A stretch of 59,331 nucleotides of DNA, from positions 1 through 59,331 of the forward strand of contig JAPPGB010000131.1 of the NCBI GenBank assembly GCA_028821475.1. The letters run 5' to 3'. Shown in pieces: positions 8,078 through 15,612 of the stretch. Every line of letters starts with the position of its first letter. The stretch's first letter is position 1. The notes below the pieces were generated by a model. That model was not told where the DNA came from and made no database searches. It was given only the letters and a program-made list of their open reading frames with translations. Source of the stretch: Spirochaetaceae bacterium (lineage in GTDB: Bacteria; Spirochaetota; Spirochaetia; SZUA-6; Bin103). The translations under genes and the position numbers were made by a program.

Positions 8078-9102
8078 TCGACGGTATCCAGCAGTCGGGC
8101 GATTTCCTGCGGCGAGGGTAACTGTCCCTCCAGTTCTTTCGGCAACTGCCGGCTGATACGGTAGGTGGCCACGCCGATCGGCTTGCGGGCGTCGTGCAGG
8201 GCGTATTCGACCACCGTGCGTTTCTTCTCCTTGCAGAGGATGATTCCAATGGACGGGTTCTCATCGGTTTCGCGTACGGTGCGGTCGAGCGCGGCAAGAT
8301 AGAACTGCATCTTGCCGACGAACTCCGGCTGAAACTTGCCGATCTTCAGGTCCACCGCCACCAGGCATCGCAGGCGGCGGTGGAACAGCAGCAGGTCGAT
8401 GAAGTACTCGTCACCGTCTACCTCCAGACGGAACTGGCTCCCCAGAAAGGCGAACATCCCGCCCATTGCGCGCAGGAAGTCTTCGACGCGCGCAATCAAC
8501 GCCTTCTCCAGCTCCCGTTCGCTATGCTCGTCGCCCAGTTCGAGAAAGTCGAAGGTGTACTCGTCACGGACCGCTAGGTGCGCCTGGGCGCGCAGTTCCG
8601 GTGTGACCGTCCGATCGAAGTTGGTCTGACCCAGCAGGTACTTCCGGTAGCTCTGGTTCTCGATCTGGTGCATGAGAACATTCTTGGTCCAGCCGAACTT
8701 GCGCGTCATGCGGATGTAGAACTCGCGCTCCAGCGGCTCCTTGCAGCGCTGAAGAATGGTCAGATTGTGAGTCCAGCCGATTTGTGCAACCAGCGGTTGC
8801 ACTTTCGGCAAGTCTCGATAGAGCAGGTAGAACTCCCGCATGTAAAACACGTTGCGCCGGGAAAACCCGGCGATGCCTGGGAACTCGGCCTGCAGGTCAC
8901 GGGTCAACCGCTCGACAACGGCATCTCCGTGGGTCCCGTCAATCTGACGCTCCACGATCAACCTGCCGATGTCCCAATAGAGGCCGACCAGTTCGTTATT
9001 TACCGCCCTCAGAGCCGCGTACCGAGCCGCACGGACCCGCTCCGTCACTTCCGCCAGGAGGCTCACATAGTCAGCCGGCACTCGCGCCCCGCTCTCATCC
9101 AT
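8074..9102 (-). CDS. PDDEXK nuclease domain protein, YhcG/DUF1016 family
   Basis: A 342-residue protein. The N-terminal DUF1016 part contains NNELVGLYWDIGRLIVER and RNVFYMREFYLLY, then IGWTHNLTILQRCKE. The C-terminal nuclease part contains FRLEVDGDEYFIDLLLFHR and LVAVDLKIGKF, giving the D...DxK core of the PD-(D/E)XK fold (D in place of the common E). GIILCKEKKRTVVEYAL is another family hallmark. YhcG proteins are frequent beside restriction systems and other defence genes and are thought to cut or bind DNA; the true role is unsettled. The start at 9102 (MDESGARVPADY) matches family length better than the ATG at 9192. No partner methyltransferase is present here. Confidence 0.85.
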   Translation of the reverse strand: MDESGARVPADYVSLLAEVTERVRAARYAALRAVNNELVGLYWDIGRLIVERQIDGTHGDAVVERLTRDLQAEFPGIAGFSRRNVFYMREFYLLYRDLPKVQPLVAQIGWTHNLTILQRCKEPLEREFYIRMTRKFGWTKNVLMHQIENQSYRKYLLGQTNFDRTVTPELRAQAHLAVRDEYTFDFLELGDEHSERELEKALIARVEDFLRAMGGMFAFLGSQFRLEVDGDEYFIDLLLFHRRLRCLVAVDLKIGKFQPEFVGKMQFYLAALDRTVRETDENPSIGIILCKEKKRTVVEYALHDARKPIGVATYRISRQLPKELEGQLPSPQEIARLLDTVE

Positions 9103-9232
9103 GGCTGCCCGCCAGTACCCAAGCGCAGTTGATGGTTCGGCGAAAGATAGGTTCTTGGCGATCGTGCCGGGTAGAACTCCTGGACGGAGCACATAGCGCT
9201 GTTGTCTGAGTGTACAGGCCCCGAGTCGGAAA

Positions 9233-9248
9233 CGTGATCGCCATCACA
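9233..9248. promoter_or_regulatory. CRP/FNR-like palindrome
   Basis: The sequence CGTGA-N6-TCACA matches the CRP consensus TGTGA-N6-TCACA at nine of ten positions. It lies between the end of the sugar permease gene (9275) and the start of the YhcG-type gene (9102), 130 bases upstream of the latter. The same bases could form a short hairpin (5-base stem, 4-base loop) after the permease gene, followed by only three T, so a weak terminator is the alternative. A single site in GC-rich DNA can arise by chance. Confidence 0.3.
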
Positions 9249-9274
9249 CGCCGCCTATCACGATCTCACCCAGT

Positions 9275-10198
9275 CTAACCCTTGACGGCGCCGACGGTGA
9301 AGCCTTGGATGAGGCGGTCGAGGAACAGGTTGTATACCAGGCCGACCGGGATGGCGATGATCAGGGCGGAGGCGAGCAGCGGCTGCCAGAAGAACACGTC
9401 GCCGAGGATCAGTTCGGAGGGCACGCCGACGCTCAGCGTGCGCCACTCGGAGCGGGTGATGAACACGAGTGCGTAGATGAACTCGTGCAGGGTCAGGGTG
9501 AAGCTGAACACGATCACGGAGATGATGCCGGGGCGCGCCAGCGGCAGCGCCACGCGCAGGAAGGCGCCGTAGGGGTGGTAGCCGTCGCACAGCGCCGCCT
9601 CCTCGGTCTCCGGCGGGATCGACTTGAAGAAGCCCATCAGCAGCCAGGCGCTGAACGGCACCGTGATGGTGGGGTAGACCGCGATCAGCGACAGCAGCGA
9701 GTTGCTCAGGCCGAGCGCGACGATGATCCGGAACAGGGGGATGAACAGCAGCGTCGGCGGCACCAGGTAGACGATGAACATCAGGATGCCGGCGCGCTCG
9801 CCCCAGCGTCCGGTGAGGCGTGCCAGCGAGTAGGCGGCCGGCAGCGCCAGCAGCAGCGTGATGACCACCACCGACGCGCCCACCACCATCGAGTTGCGGA
9901 TGAAGACTACGTAGTTGGTGTCGTTGAACAGGTTGTCCAGGTGCTCCAGGGTGGGTGCCTCGGCGTAGTCGAACGGACTCGCGTCGCGCCGGTACAGGTC
10001 CTTGTCGGTCTGGAACGTGGTGATGCCCATCACCAGGAACGGCGCTGCGGCAACGAGGCAGAACAGCAGCACGGCCACGGTGTAGAGCGTGCCCTTGATG
10101 ACGCGCTGCGGACTGACGCGTGCGAACGAACCGCGGGCACGCGCCGGCGGCGCCGGCCGGCCGGCCGCGTGCGCACCCGGCGTCACGGAGGCTGCCAT
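9275..10198 (-). CDS. Carbohydrate ABC transporter permease (MalG/UgpE type)
   Basis: A 307-residue inner-membrane protein with six expected transmembrane helices, the first at about residues 38-60 after a Pro/Ala/Arg-rich cytoplasmic tail. The EAA loop that contacts the ATPase reads EAALCDGYHPYGAFLRVALP. The C-terminus GFTVGAVKG is the common ending of MalG-type subunits (..G.t.GavKG). Its ATG overlaps the stop of the preceding permease gene by one base (TGATG), so the two are coupled. It works as the partner of the MalF-type subunit and the MalK-type ATPase in importing a sugar or glycoside. Confidence 0.92.
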   Translation of the reverse strand: MAASVTPGAHAAGRPAPPARARGSFARVSPQRVIKGTLYTVAVLLFCLVAAAPFLVMGITTFQTDKDLYRRDASPFDYAEAPTLEHLDNLFNDTNYVVFIRNSMVVGASVVVITLLLALPAAYSLARLTGRWGERAGILMFIVYLVPPTLLFIPLFRIIVALGLSNSLLSLIAVYPTITVPFSAWLLMGFFKSIPPETEEAALCDGYHPYGAFLRVALPLARPGIISVIVFSFTLTLHEFIYALVFITRSEWRTLSVGVPSELILGDVFFWQPLLASALIIAIPVGLVYNLFLDRLIQGFTVGAVKG

Positions 10199-11208
10199 CA
10201 GCGCACCTGGGCCCGGCTGGCGCCGCGTAGCATCACGATCGCCACCGCCAGCAGCACCGGAAATATGAACAGCGCGATCGCCGCCCCCTGCGACAGGTTG
10301 CCGCCGTCGATGCCGACCAGGAAGCTGTACATCGGCAGCGTCAGCGTGTGGTTGATCGGCCCGCCGCGGGTCAGCACGTACACCACGGTCAGGTCGCCGA
10401 ACGTGAAGATGAACGAGAACAGCAGCGAGTTCAGCATGATCGGCAGGATCAGCGGCAGCTTGACCTGGAACAGCGCCCGGAAGTAGCGCGCGCCGTCCGC
10501 CTTGGCCTGGTCGGACAGGTCGGTGGGGATGCTCGACAGGCCGGCCATCAGGATCACGGTCGCCAGCGGCGTCATGCGCCACACGTGCACGAAGATGATC
10601 GACGCCTTGGCCAGGTAGGTCTTGCCCAGCCAGGTGAGGTTGCGGGAAGGCCCCCACACGCTGCCCGGGCCGAGCAGGCCGACCTGCTCCAGCAGGTAGT
10701 CGATCGGGCTGTACTTGGAGTCGAACATCCACAGCCAGCCGATCACCGATAGCGCCAGCGGCGTGGCCCACGGCATGATGAGCAACAGGCGCGCGCCCCA
10801 CATGCCGCCGCGCACCAGGCGGTTCTGCGGCAGCGGCGCGGTGAGGATCAGCGCCAGCATGTTGGCCAGGATCAGCACGAACACCTGGGCGACGATCGTG
10901 AACACGAAGGTGTTGCGCAGGGCGGCGTGGAAGTCGGGTGCGCTCAGCACGGTCTCGAAGTTGCGCAGGCCGGCGAATCGGAAGTCGGTGTTGCCGACCG
11001 TGGCGTCGCTCAAGCTGTAGGCGAAGGCGGTGACGAACGGCACGCCGATCAGCAGCGCGATGTATACCACCGCCGGCGCCAGGAACGCGAACCCCATCAG
11101 GCGGCGGTTGTCGAGCAGGCCGCCGGTTGCCGCCACCGCCCCGGTGCCCGGTGCGGGCGAGCCGTGCGGTCGCCGCTCGCCGCGGCTGTCCACAGCGTTG
11201 CCGCTCAC
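10198..11208 (-). CDS. Carbohydrate ABC transporter permease (MalF/UgpA type)
   Basis: A 336-residue membrane protein. After an approximately 35-residue Gly/Pro-rich tail, the first helix begins at MGFAFLAPAVVYIALLIGVP. The EAA loop reads QAKADGARYFRALFQVKLP. The GGP.NHT motif near the end (TRGGPINHTLTLPMYSF) is diagnostic of MalF/UgpA-type subunits. It starts with GTG at 11208, which overlaps the TGA of the small upstream ORF as GTGA. It is the membrane partner of the MalG-type subunit. Confidence 0.92.
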   Translation of the reverse strand: MSGNAVDSRGERRPHGSPAPGTGAVAATGGLLDNRRLMGFAFLAPAVVYIALLIGVPFVTAFAYSLSDATVGNTDFRFAGLRNFETVLSAPDFHAALRNTFVFTIVAQVFVLILANMLALILTAPLPQNRLVRGGMWGARLLLIMPWATPLALSVIGWLWMFDSKYSPIDYLLEQVGLLGPGSVWGPSRNLTWLGKTYLAKASIIFVHVWRMTPLATVILMAGLSSIPTDLSDQAKADGARYFRALFQVKLPLILPIMLNSLLFSFIFTFGDLTVVYVLTRGGPINHTLTLPMYSFLVGIDGGNLSQGAAIALFIFPVLLAVAIVMLRGASRAQVR

Positions 11209-11471
11209 GGCGAGGCGGTCCTGGCGGCGCCGTGTTCGGCGCCGCTGTCGATGCCGGGACGGATGACGCCGGGAATCGGATCTGCGCCGGATTCGGTCGG
11301 GGACGGCGCCGGAACGGCTGTGTCGCTGCCCGCCGCGGCCAGGGTGCTCCGGGCCGCTGTCGATGCCGAGCCGCTCGGGGCGGTCCGTGGCGCGGGGGCT
11401 GGGGGCAGCGCTCGGATGGAGGGCACCGGTCGGCGGTCGTTCCGGATCTCGGTTCCGAGCGGACCGATCAT
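11205..11471 (-). CDS. Small Pro/Ala-rich protein, coupled to its neighbours, unknown function
   Basis: An 88-residue frame rich in Pro, Ala, Ser and Thr, with no predicted helix or membrane segment and no family I recognise. Its ATG overlaps the stop of the ABC ATPase gene (ATGA at 11468-11471), and its TGA overlaps the GTG of the MalF-type permease gene (GTGA at 11205-11208). Coupling at both ends argues that ribosomes pass through it. The low-complexity composition argues that it may only be a translated spacer. Alternatives are a disordered extension or chance frame in GC-rich DNA. Confidence 0.4.
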   Translation of the reverse strand: MIGPLGTEIRNDRRPVPSIRALPPAPAPRTAPSGSASTAARSTLAAAGSDTAVPAPSPTESGADPIPGVIRPGIDSGAEHGAARTASP

Positions 11472-12538
11472 CGGGGCGCCCTCCCGGCGTGGCTGCCGTC
11501 CGCGCGTTCGCCCGCCAGCCGAGCGCCGCTACGGCGGTCGAACCGGTGCGCGCGGGTAACCGCGAACGGGTAGGTGCGGCCTACGTCAAGCGCCACCGTG
11601 ACGTTGCTTGGCAGGCGGGCCAGGGTCAGGTGCGGGTTGCCCTGGTAGTCGTCCACGTTGCCGTACAGCAGGCGGTCGGCGCCCAGGTACTCCAGGCGGG
11701 TGACGCGGAAGTCGAAGCGCCTCGTCGAGCCGGCGGGGGCCGCGCCGTCCTCCGCCGGCTGCAGGTGCTCTGGACGGAAGCCGAGCAGCTCGTCCTGGGC
11801 CACCGGCAGCAGGTTCATGCCCGGTGAGCCCAGGAAGGTGGCGACGAAGGTATTGGCCGGCTGGTCGTAGATTGCCTGCGGTGGTCCCACCTGCTGCACC
11901 AGGCCGTGCTCCATCACCACGATGCGGTCGCCGAGGCCCATCGCTTCGATCTGGTCGTGAGTCACGAAGATGGTGGTGATGCCGAGTTCGCGCTGAAAGA
12001 ACTTCAACTCGTCGCGGGCGTAGGCGCGCAGCTTGGCGTCCAGGTTGCTGAGCGGCTCGTCGAGCAGCAGCACCTCCGGCTCGGTGACGATGGCGCGCGC
12101 GATCGCCACCCGCTGCCGTTCGCCGCCGGAGAGCTGGCGCGGGCGCCGGTCGAGCAGGTGGTCGATGCTCACCTTGCGCGCAGCCTGAAGCACCCGCTCG
12201 GCGCGCTCATTGCGGTCCGGGCAGCGCCCCTGCGCCTTGAGCGGAAAGGCGATATTGTTCGCCACCGTCATGTGCGGGTACAGCGCGTAGGACTGGAACA
12301 CCATCGCGATACCGCGCTTGCGCGGCGGCAGGGCGGTGACGTCGCGCTCACCGATGTGCACCCGCCCCGCGGTCGGCGTCTCCAGGCCCGCCACGGTGCG
12401 CATCAGCGTGGTCTTGCCGCACCCGGACGGCCCCAGCACCACCAGGAACTCGCCCGATTCGACCTCCAGGTCCACCCCGGCCACGGCCACGACATCGCCG
12501 AACCGCTTCACAACCCCGGCCAAGCGAACCGAACTCAT
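11468..12538 (-). CDS. ABC transporter ATP-binding protein (MalK/UgpC/MsmX type)
   Basis: A 356-residue ATPase. Walker A GPSGCGKT is at residues 36-43, the signature [14 protein letters not shown] at about 140, Walker [13 protein letters not shown] just after, and the switch histidine in [11 protein letters not shown]. The C-terminal 120 residues form the TOBE/regulatory domain of the sugar-importer branch, including FRPEHL. It drives import through the two permeases encoded downstream. The ATG is preceded by AAGGACAGGG. It lies only 9 bases after the truncated DUF4276 gene, so it is probably transcribed through from the binding-protein promoter. Confidence 0.95.
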   Translation of the reverse strand: MSSVRLAGVVKRFGDVVAVAGVDLEVESGEFLVVLGPSGCGKTTLMRTVAGLETPTAGRVHIGERDVTALPPRKRGIAMVFQSYALYPHMTVANNIAFPLKAQGRCPDRNERAERVLQAARKVSIDHLLDRRPRQLSGGERQRVAIARAIVTEPEVLLLDEPLSNLDAKLRAYARDELKFFQRELGITTIFVTHDQIEAMGLGDRIVVMEHGLVQQVGPPQAIYDQPANTFVATFLGSPGMNLLPVAQDELLGFRPEHLQPAEDGAAPAGSTRRFDFRVTRLEYLGADRLLYGNVDDYQGNPHLTLARLPSNVTVALDVGRTYPFAVTRAHRFDRRSGARLAGERADGSHAGRAPR

Positions 12539-12547
12539 CCCTGTCCT

Positions 12548-12889
12548 TCAGGAGGTCGCCGAGTAGCTGCCGTTGAGAAACGCTTGATCGTTCCGAGCAC
12601 CCTGGGGCTGCGACCAGCAATCACGATTCCGCAGATGCTCCCATGCGGTGGTTCCGTCCCCGACGCTTTCTTCGCTGTCTACCAGCAAGACCGGGAGCTT
12701 ACGTGCCTTCGGCGTGCCGACTGCATGAGTGAACTTGTCGTACGTCTGGTTTCGGCTACCGCCACGCACGATGGCAGGCATTCGGCCGGACAGTCCTGCC
12801 GATCTGAAGAATTCGCTCCAGGCCTTGCGGAAATTCCTTTCATGCATCTGCCCCTCGCCGCCGCCCTCGATGAAGATCTGTGCGCTCAC
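12548..12889 (-). pseudogene. DUF4276 (TOPRIM-like) protein, C-terminally truncated
   Basis: 113 residues starting from a GTG that overlaps the stop of the AAA ATPase gene (GTGA). IFIEGGGEGQ, FRSAGLSGRMPAIVRGGSR and LLVDSEESV are the first half of the DUF4276 family, whose N-terminal acidic loop resembles a TOPRIM fold. Family members continue past a P.GA..DQ motif (here QPQGARNDQ) for about another 90-100 residues; here the frame turns into LNGSYSATS and stops. The C-terminal half with the remaining expected acidic residues is gone, and the malK-type gene follows at once. It was probably the effector partner of the upstream ATPase and is now inactive. Confidence 0.7.
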
Positions 12890-14181
12890 CAACGGTTGCC
12901 TCCGATGTCCCCGCTACTCCAGAGATCTCCAAGCGTTGCCGACGCGCTGTAATTCTCCAACCACTGCTTCAAGTGCCCTTCGTCCAGACGTTCGAAGTGA
13001 GATGCGCCATCCTCCTTGGTACATACGACCACGCTGGAAGGATGCGCGGTCAACGCATCCACCAGCATCCGGGAGTGGGTCGTCACTACGAGCTGCATGC
13101 GCCTCGACGCCTCGACCAACAGTTCGGCAATCTCCGGGATCAGATCGGGATGAAGCCCAAGCTCCGGCTCCTCAATTGCAACCAACGGCGGTGGATCGGG
13201 ATGCAACAGGATGCAAAGAAGGGTCATGTAGCGTAGCGTACCGTCGGAGAGACGGGCCATGGTGATCAGACGGCCGCCGCTCTCCTTAAGGGAGAGCAAC
13301 AGGTTGCCGTCACGAACCGTTGCGTAGATGCCATCGACGCCTTCGTATAACTGACGTAGCGCGTCGACGAAGCGATCCTCGACGCGCGGAAGAATACTGG
13401 AGAGCACAAGAATCAGATTGTCGGCGCCGTCGTCGAGGATGTCGTTTCTGCCGTGACTGCTCTGCATGCGCCGGAGCGACGTCGAAGGACCGAATGTCCA
13501 ATCCCGGTACAGCCGGATCTGTTCGTATTGGTCCTGGAGCCACCCGAGCACCGGATACCGCTCGGGGTCCTTCACCTGTGACAGGATCGACATCTCCGGC
13601 TTCACGCTCTCGCGTCGAAGCCCGCGGGCTTCCGGATCGTTGATGAACGGCTCTCCGTGCTGGTAACGGTAAAAAAAATACGTGTCCGTATGGCCGGCCT
13701 GCGGATGTTCGTTTTCGATACGCTCGTCTGCCACCTCGAAGCGGTCACCATGCCGAGTGATCTCCAGAACGTGACGTAGCGGCAATGGTCCCTGCGGTGG
13801 TGACTGAACAACCGCGTCAATGGTCGCGGCGTTCACCGTTTTGGTCAGTCCGGCAACCGTCGGCGCCTTCCACAGCCACTCGTCGACACCGCCGATCGCC
13901 TTGATTGGAGGGCGGCGCCGTGGCGGGCACGCCGGCACTGGCGGTGCGCTCGTCGGCGAACGCCGACGACCTGCCGGGTCTTTCCTTCGCTGGCCAGCAG
14001 GAGACGTTTCTGGGGCGGGGAGATTGATTGGCGACGCGCGCAACAGGGCCAGCACTTCGAGCAGATTCGACTTCCCCGAGCCGTTCGGACCTATCAGGAC
14101 GTTCAGCGGCTGCAGCGGCAGGTCGATCCCTTCCGGTCCGAACGACAACAGCCCGGCCACCTTGAGCCGATGTATCAACAT
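12886..14181 (-). CDS. AAA family ATPase (AAA_21/OLD-like), probable defence ATPase
   Basis: A 431-residue protein. Walker A is GPNGSGKSN at about residues 32-40 after LNVLI. The ABC-like signature region reads [18 protein letters not shown], Walker B is [12 protein letters not shown], and the H-loop is [13 protein letters not shown]. This is the SMC/OLD-like layout of AAA_21 proteins. With a DUF4276 partner it resembles other ATPase-plus-TOPRIM two-gene anti-phage modules (named here by analogy: PARIS, Gabija). Residues about 65-105 are an unusual Pro/Arg-rich insertion. The ATG at 14181 has GAGGAG 14 bases upstream, rather far. The stop overlaps the DUF4276 start. It interrupts a sugar ABC operon. 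Confidence 0.85.
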   Translation of the reverse strand: MLIHRLKVAGLLSFGPEGIDLPLQPLNVLIGPNGSGKSNLLEVLALLRASPINLPAPETSPAGQRRKDPAGRRRSPTSAPPVPACPPRRRPPIKAIGGVDEWLWKAPTVAGLTKTVNAATIDAVVQSPPQGPLPLRHVLEITRHGDRFEVADERIENEHPQAGHTDTYFFYRYQHGEPFINDPEARGLRRESVKPEMSILSQVKDPERYPVLGWLQDQYEQIRLYRDWTFGPSTSLRRMQSSHGRNDILDDGADNLILVLSSILPRVEDRFVDALRQLYEGVDGIYATVRDGNLLLSLKESGGRLITMARLSDGTLRYMTLLCILLHPDPPPLVAIEEPELGLHPDLIPEIAELLVEASRRMQLVVTTHSRMLVDALTAHPSSVVVCTKEDGASHFERLDEGHLKQWLENYSASATLGDLWSSGDIGGNRW

Positions 14182-14215
14182 GCCGCGCGGGAACTCTCCT
14201 CTACGGCGGGGTGGG

Positions 14216-15526
14216 TCAGCGCAGGTAGCCGCGGGCGCGCCAGTCGGCGAAGATCTCCTCGGCACGCGCGTGCGCCTCGGCCACCGACTCCTCGGCGCTC
14301 TGCTCGCCCTTCGCCACCCGGGCCACCATGTTGACCACCAGGTTCTCGCCGAACGCCTGCATCACGGCCGGGTTGGCGGTGCCGGGGTAGCCGATGTACA
14401 CCGACCACTCGTTGACCGTTTCCAGCACCTTGAGCTTGTCCGCCGGCTGCGAGCCGAACGGGTCATCCGCCAGCCAGCCGGACAACTCCGGCACGGTGCT
14501 CGGGTAGCACGGGAAGTTGTACAGCTCGGAGTTGTAGACCGCATCGCTGTACGCCGCGGTGTGGTCGAGGATGAACTTCTTGGCCGCCTCCAGCTCCGCG
14601 CCCTGCACGTACGTGGGAATGACGTAGATCTGCCACACGTGGCTGGATGCGAAGGCGCCGGCCGGACCCGCGAGGGCCGGTACGAAGCCGATGTCGGCGG
14701 CCGCTTCCTCGTCGATCTTCTGCAGCGAGCGGTAGGCGGAGATCGAATTGAGAATGTAGCTCAGCTCGCCGGCGATCAGCCCCTGGTTGTTGGAGGAGGC
14801 GGTCCAGCCGAACACCTCGTCGGTCATGGCGTCGTTCTGCAGCTTGGCGTAGTACTTGACCGCGGCGATGGTCTCCGGTGAGTTGAGCACCACGTTTTCG
14901 TCCGCGTCCTGCACGCTGCCGCCGTGCGACCAGATCACGGCGCGCGTGGCCATGCGGCTGTCGAGTTCCGGGCTCAAGCCGATGCCGACCGGGACGCCGT
15001 GCTTCCGGTAGACGGCGAGGCCGCCCTCGTACAGCTCGTCCCAGGTGGAAGGCCCGTCCGGCATGCCCACGTCCGCCCACAGGCTGATCTGGTAGTCCCC
15101 CGGGTCGGGGATGTAGCCGTGGGTAAAGCCGACGTAGGTATCGTTGATCGGCAGGTAGCTGGTCGCCTGGCAGTTGGCCGTGCGCTCGCCGTGCGCGGCG
15201 GCCGCAGCCTCGTTGACGTCGTTGAGCGGATGCAGCCCTTCGATGAACGCGGTAGGCGGAAACACCATCTCGATGATGCTCGGCCCTTCACCCGCCTCGA
15301 TGGCGGCGGTCAGCGCCGCCGGCAACTCCGCCACGTTGACGTGGTCGACGCGTACCGTGAACCCGTTCGCCTCGCCCCAATCCTCGGCCCAGGCGTCGAA
15401 CCACTTGTCGTAGCGCGGTACGAAGTGGCTCCACTGCAGGAGAGAAAGCTCCTGCGCCAGTGCCAGCGGTGCGCTGCCGGCCATCAGCAACGCCACCGCC
15501 AACCGAAACACACGTGAAAGACCCAT
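14216..15526 (-). CDS. ABC transporter substrate-binding protein (carbohydrate type)
   Basis: A 436-residue exported protein. Residues 1-24 are a signal peptide ending ALA with likely cleavage before QELSLLQW. The mature part has the extracellular solute-binding family 1 layout: SHFVPRYDKWFDAWAEDWGE, then LPINDTYVGF, TWDELYEGG, and GLIAGELSYILNS near the hinge. There is no lipobox cysteine, so it is periplasmic rather than lipid-anchored. GGAGGG lies just upstream of the ATG. It is the first gene of the importer operon, separated from the ATPase and permease genes by the inserted AAA/DUF4276 pair. The transported sugar is unknown; the fucosidases beside it hint at fucosylated or related glycosides. 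Confidence 0.9.
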   Translation of the reverse strand: MGLSRVFRLAVALLMAGSAPLALAQELSLLQWSHFVPRYDKWFDAWAEDWGEANGFTVRVDHVNVAELPAALTAAIEAGEGPSIIEMVFPPTAFIEGLHPLNDVNEAAAAAHGERTANCQATSYLPINDTYVGFTHGYIPDPGDYQISLWADVGMPDGPSTWDELYEGGLAVYRKHGVPVGIGLSPELDSRMATRAVIWSHGGSVQDADENVVLNSPETIAAVKYYAKLQNDAMTDEVFGWTASSNNQGLIAGELSYILNSISAYRSLQKIDEEAAADIGFVPALAGPAGAFASSHVWQIYVIPTYVQGAELEAAKKFILDHTAAYSDAVYNSELYNFPCYPSTVPELSGWLADDPFGSQPADKLKVLETVNEWSVYIGYPGTANPAVMQAFGENLVVNMVARVAKGEQSAEESVAEAHARAEEIFADWRARGYLR

Positions 15527-15612
15527 ACGGCCCTCCTTTCGGGAAGTGATTCCGCTTACTCTATCTCATCGCGATACCGCTGCCAAACACGGTGAGTCGC
15601 GACGGTGCCGCC

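Noticed and set aside
9275-10801. 508-codon version of the MalG-type permease
   Set aside because: The upper part is antisense-frame reading of the MalF-type gene. The ATG at 10198 overlapping that gene's stop is the true start.
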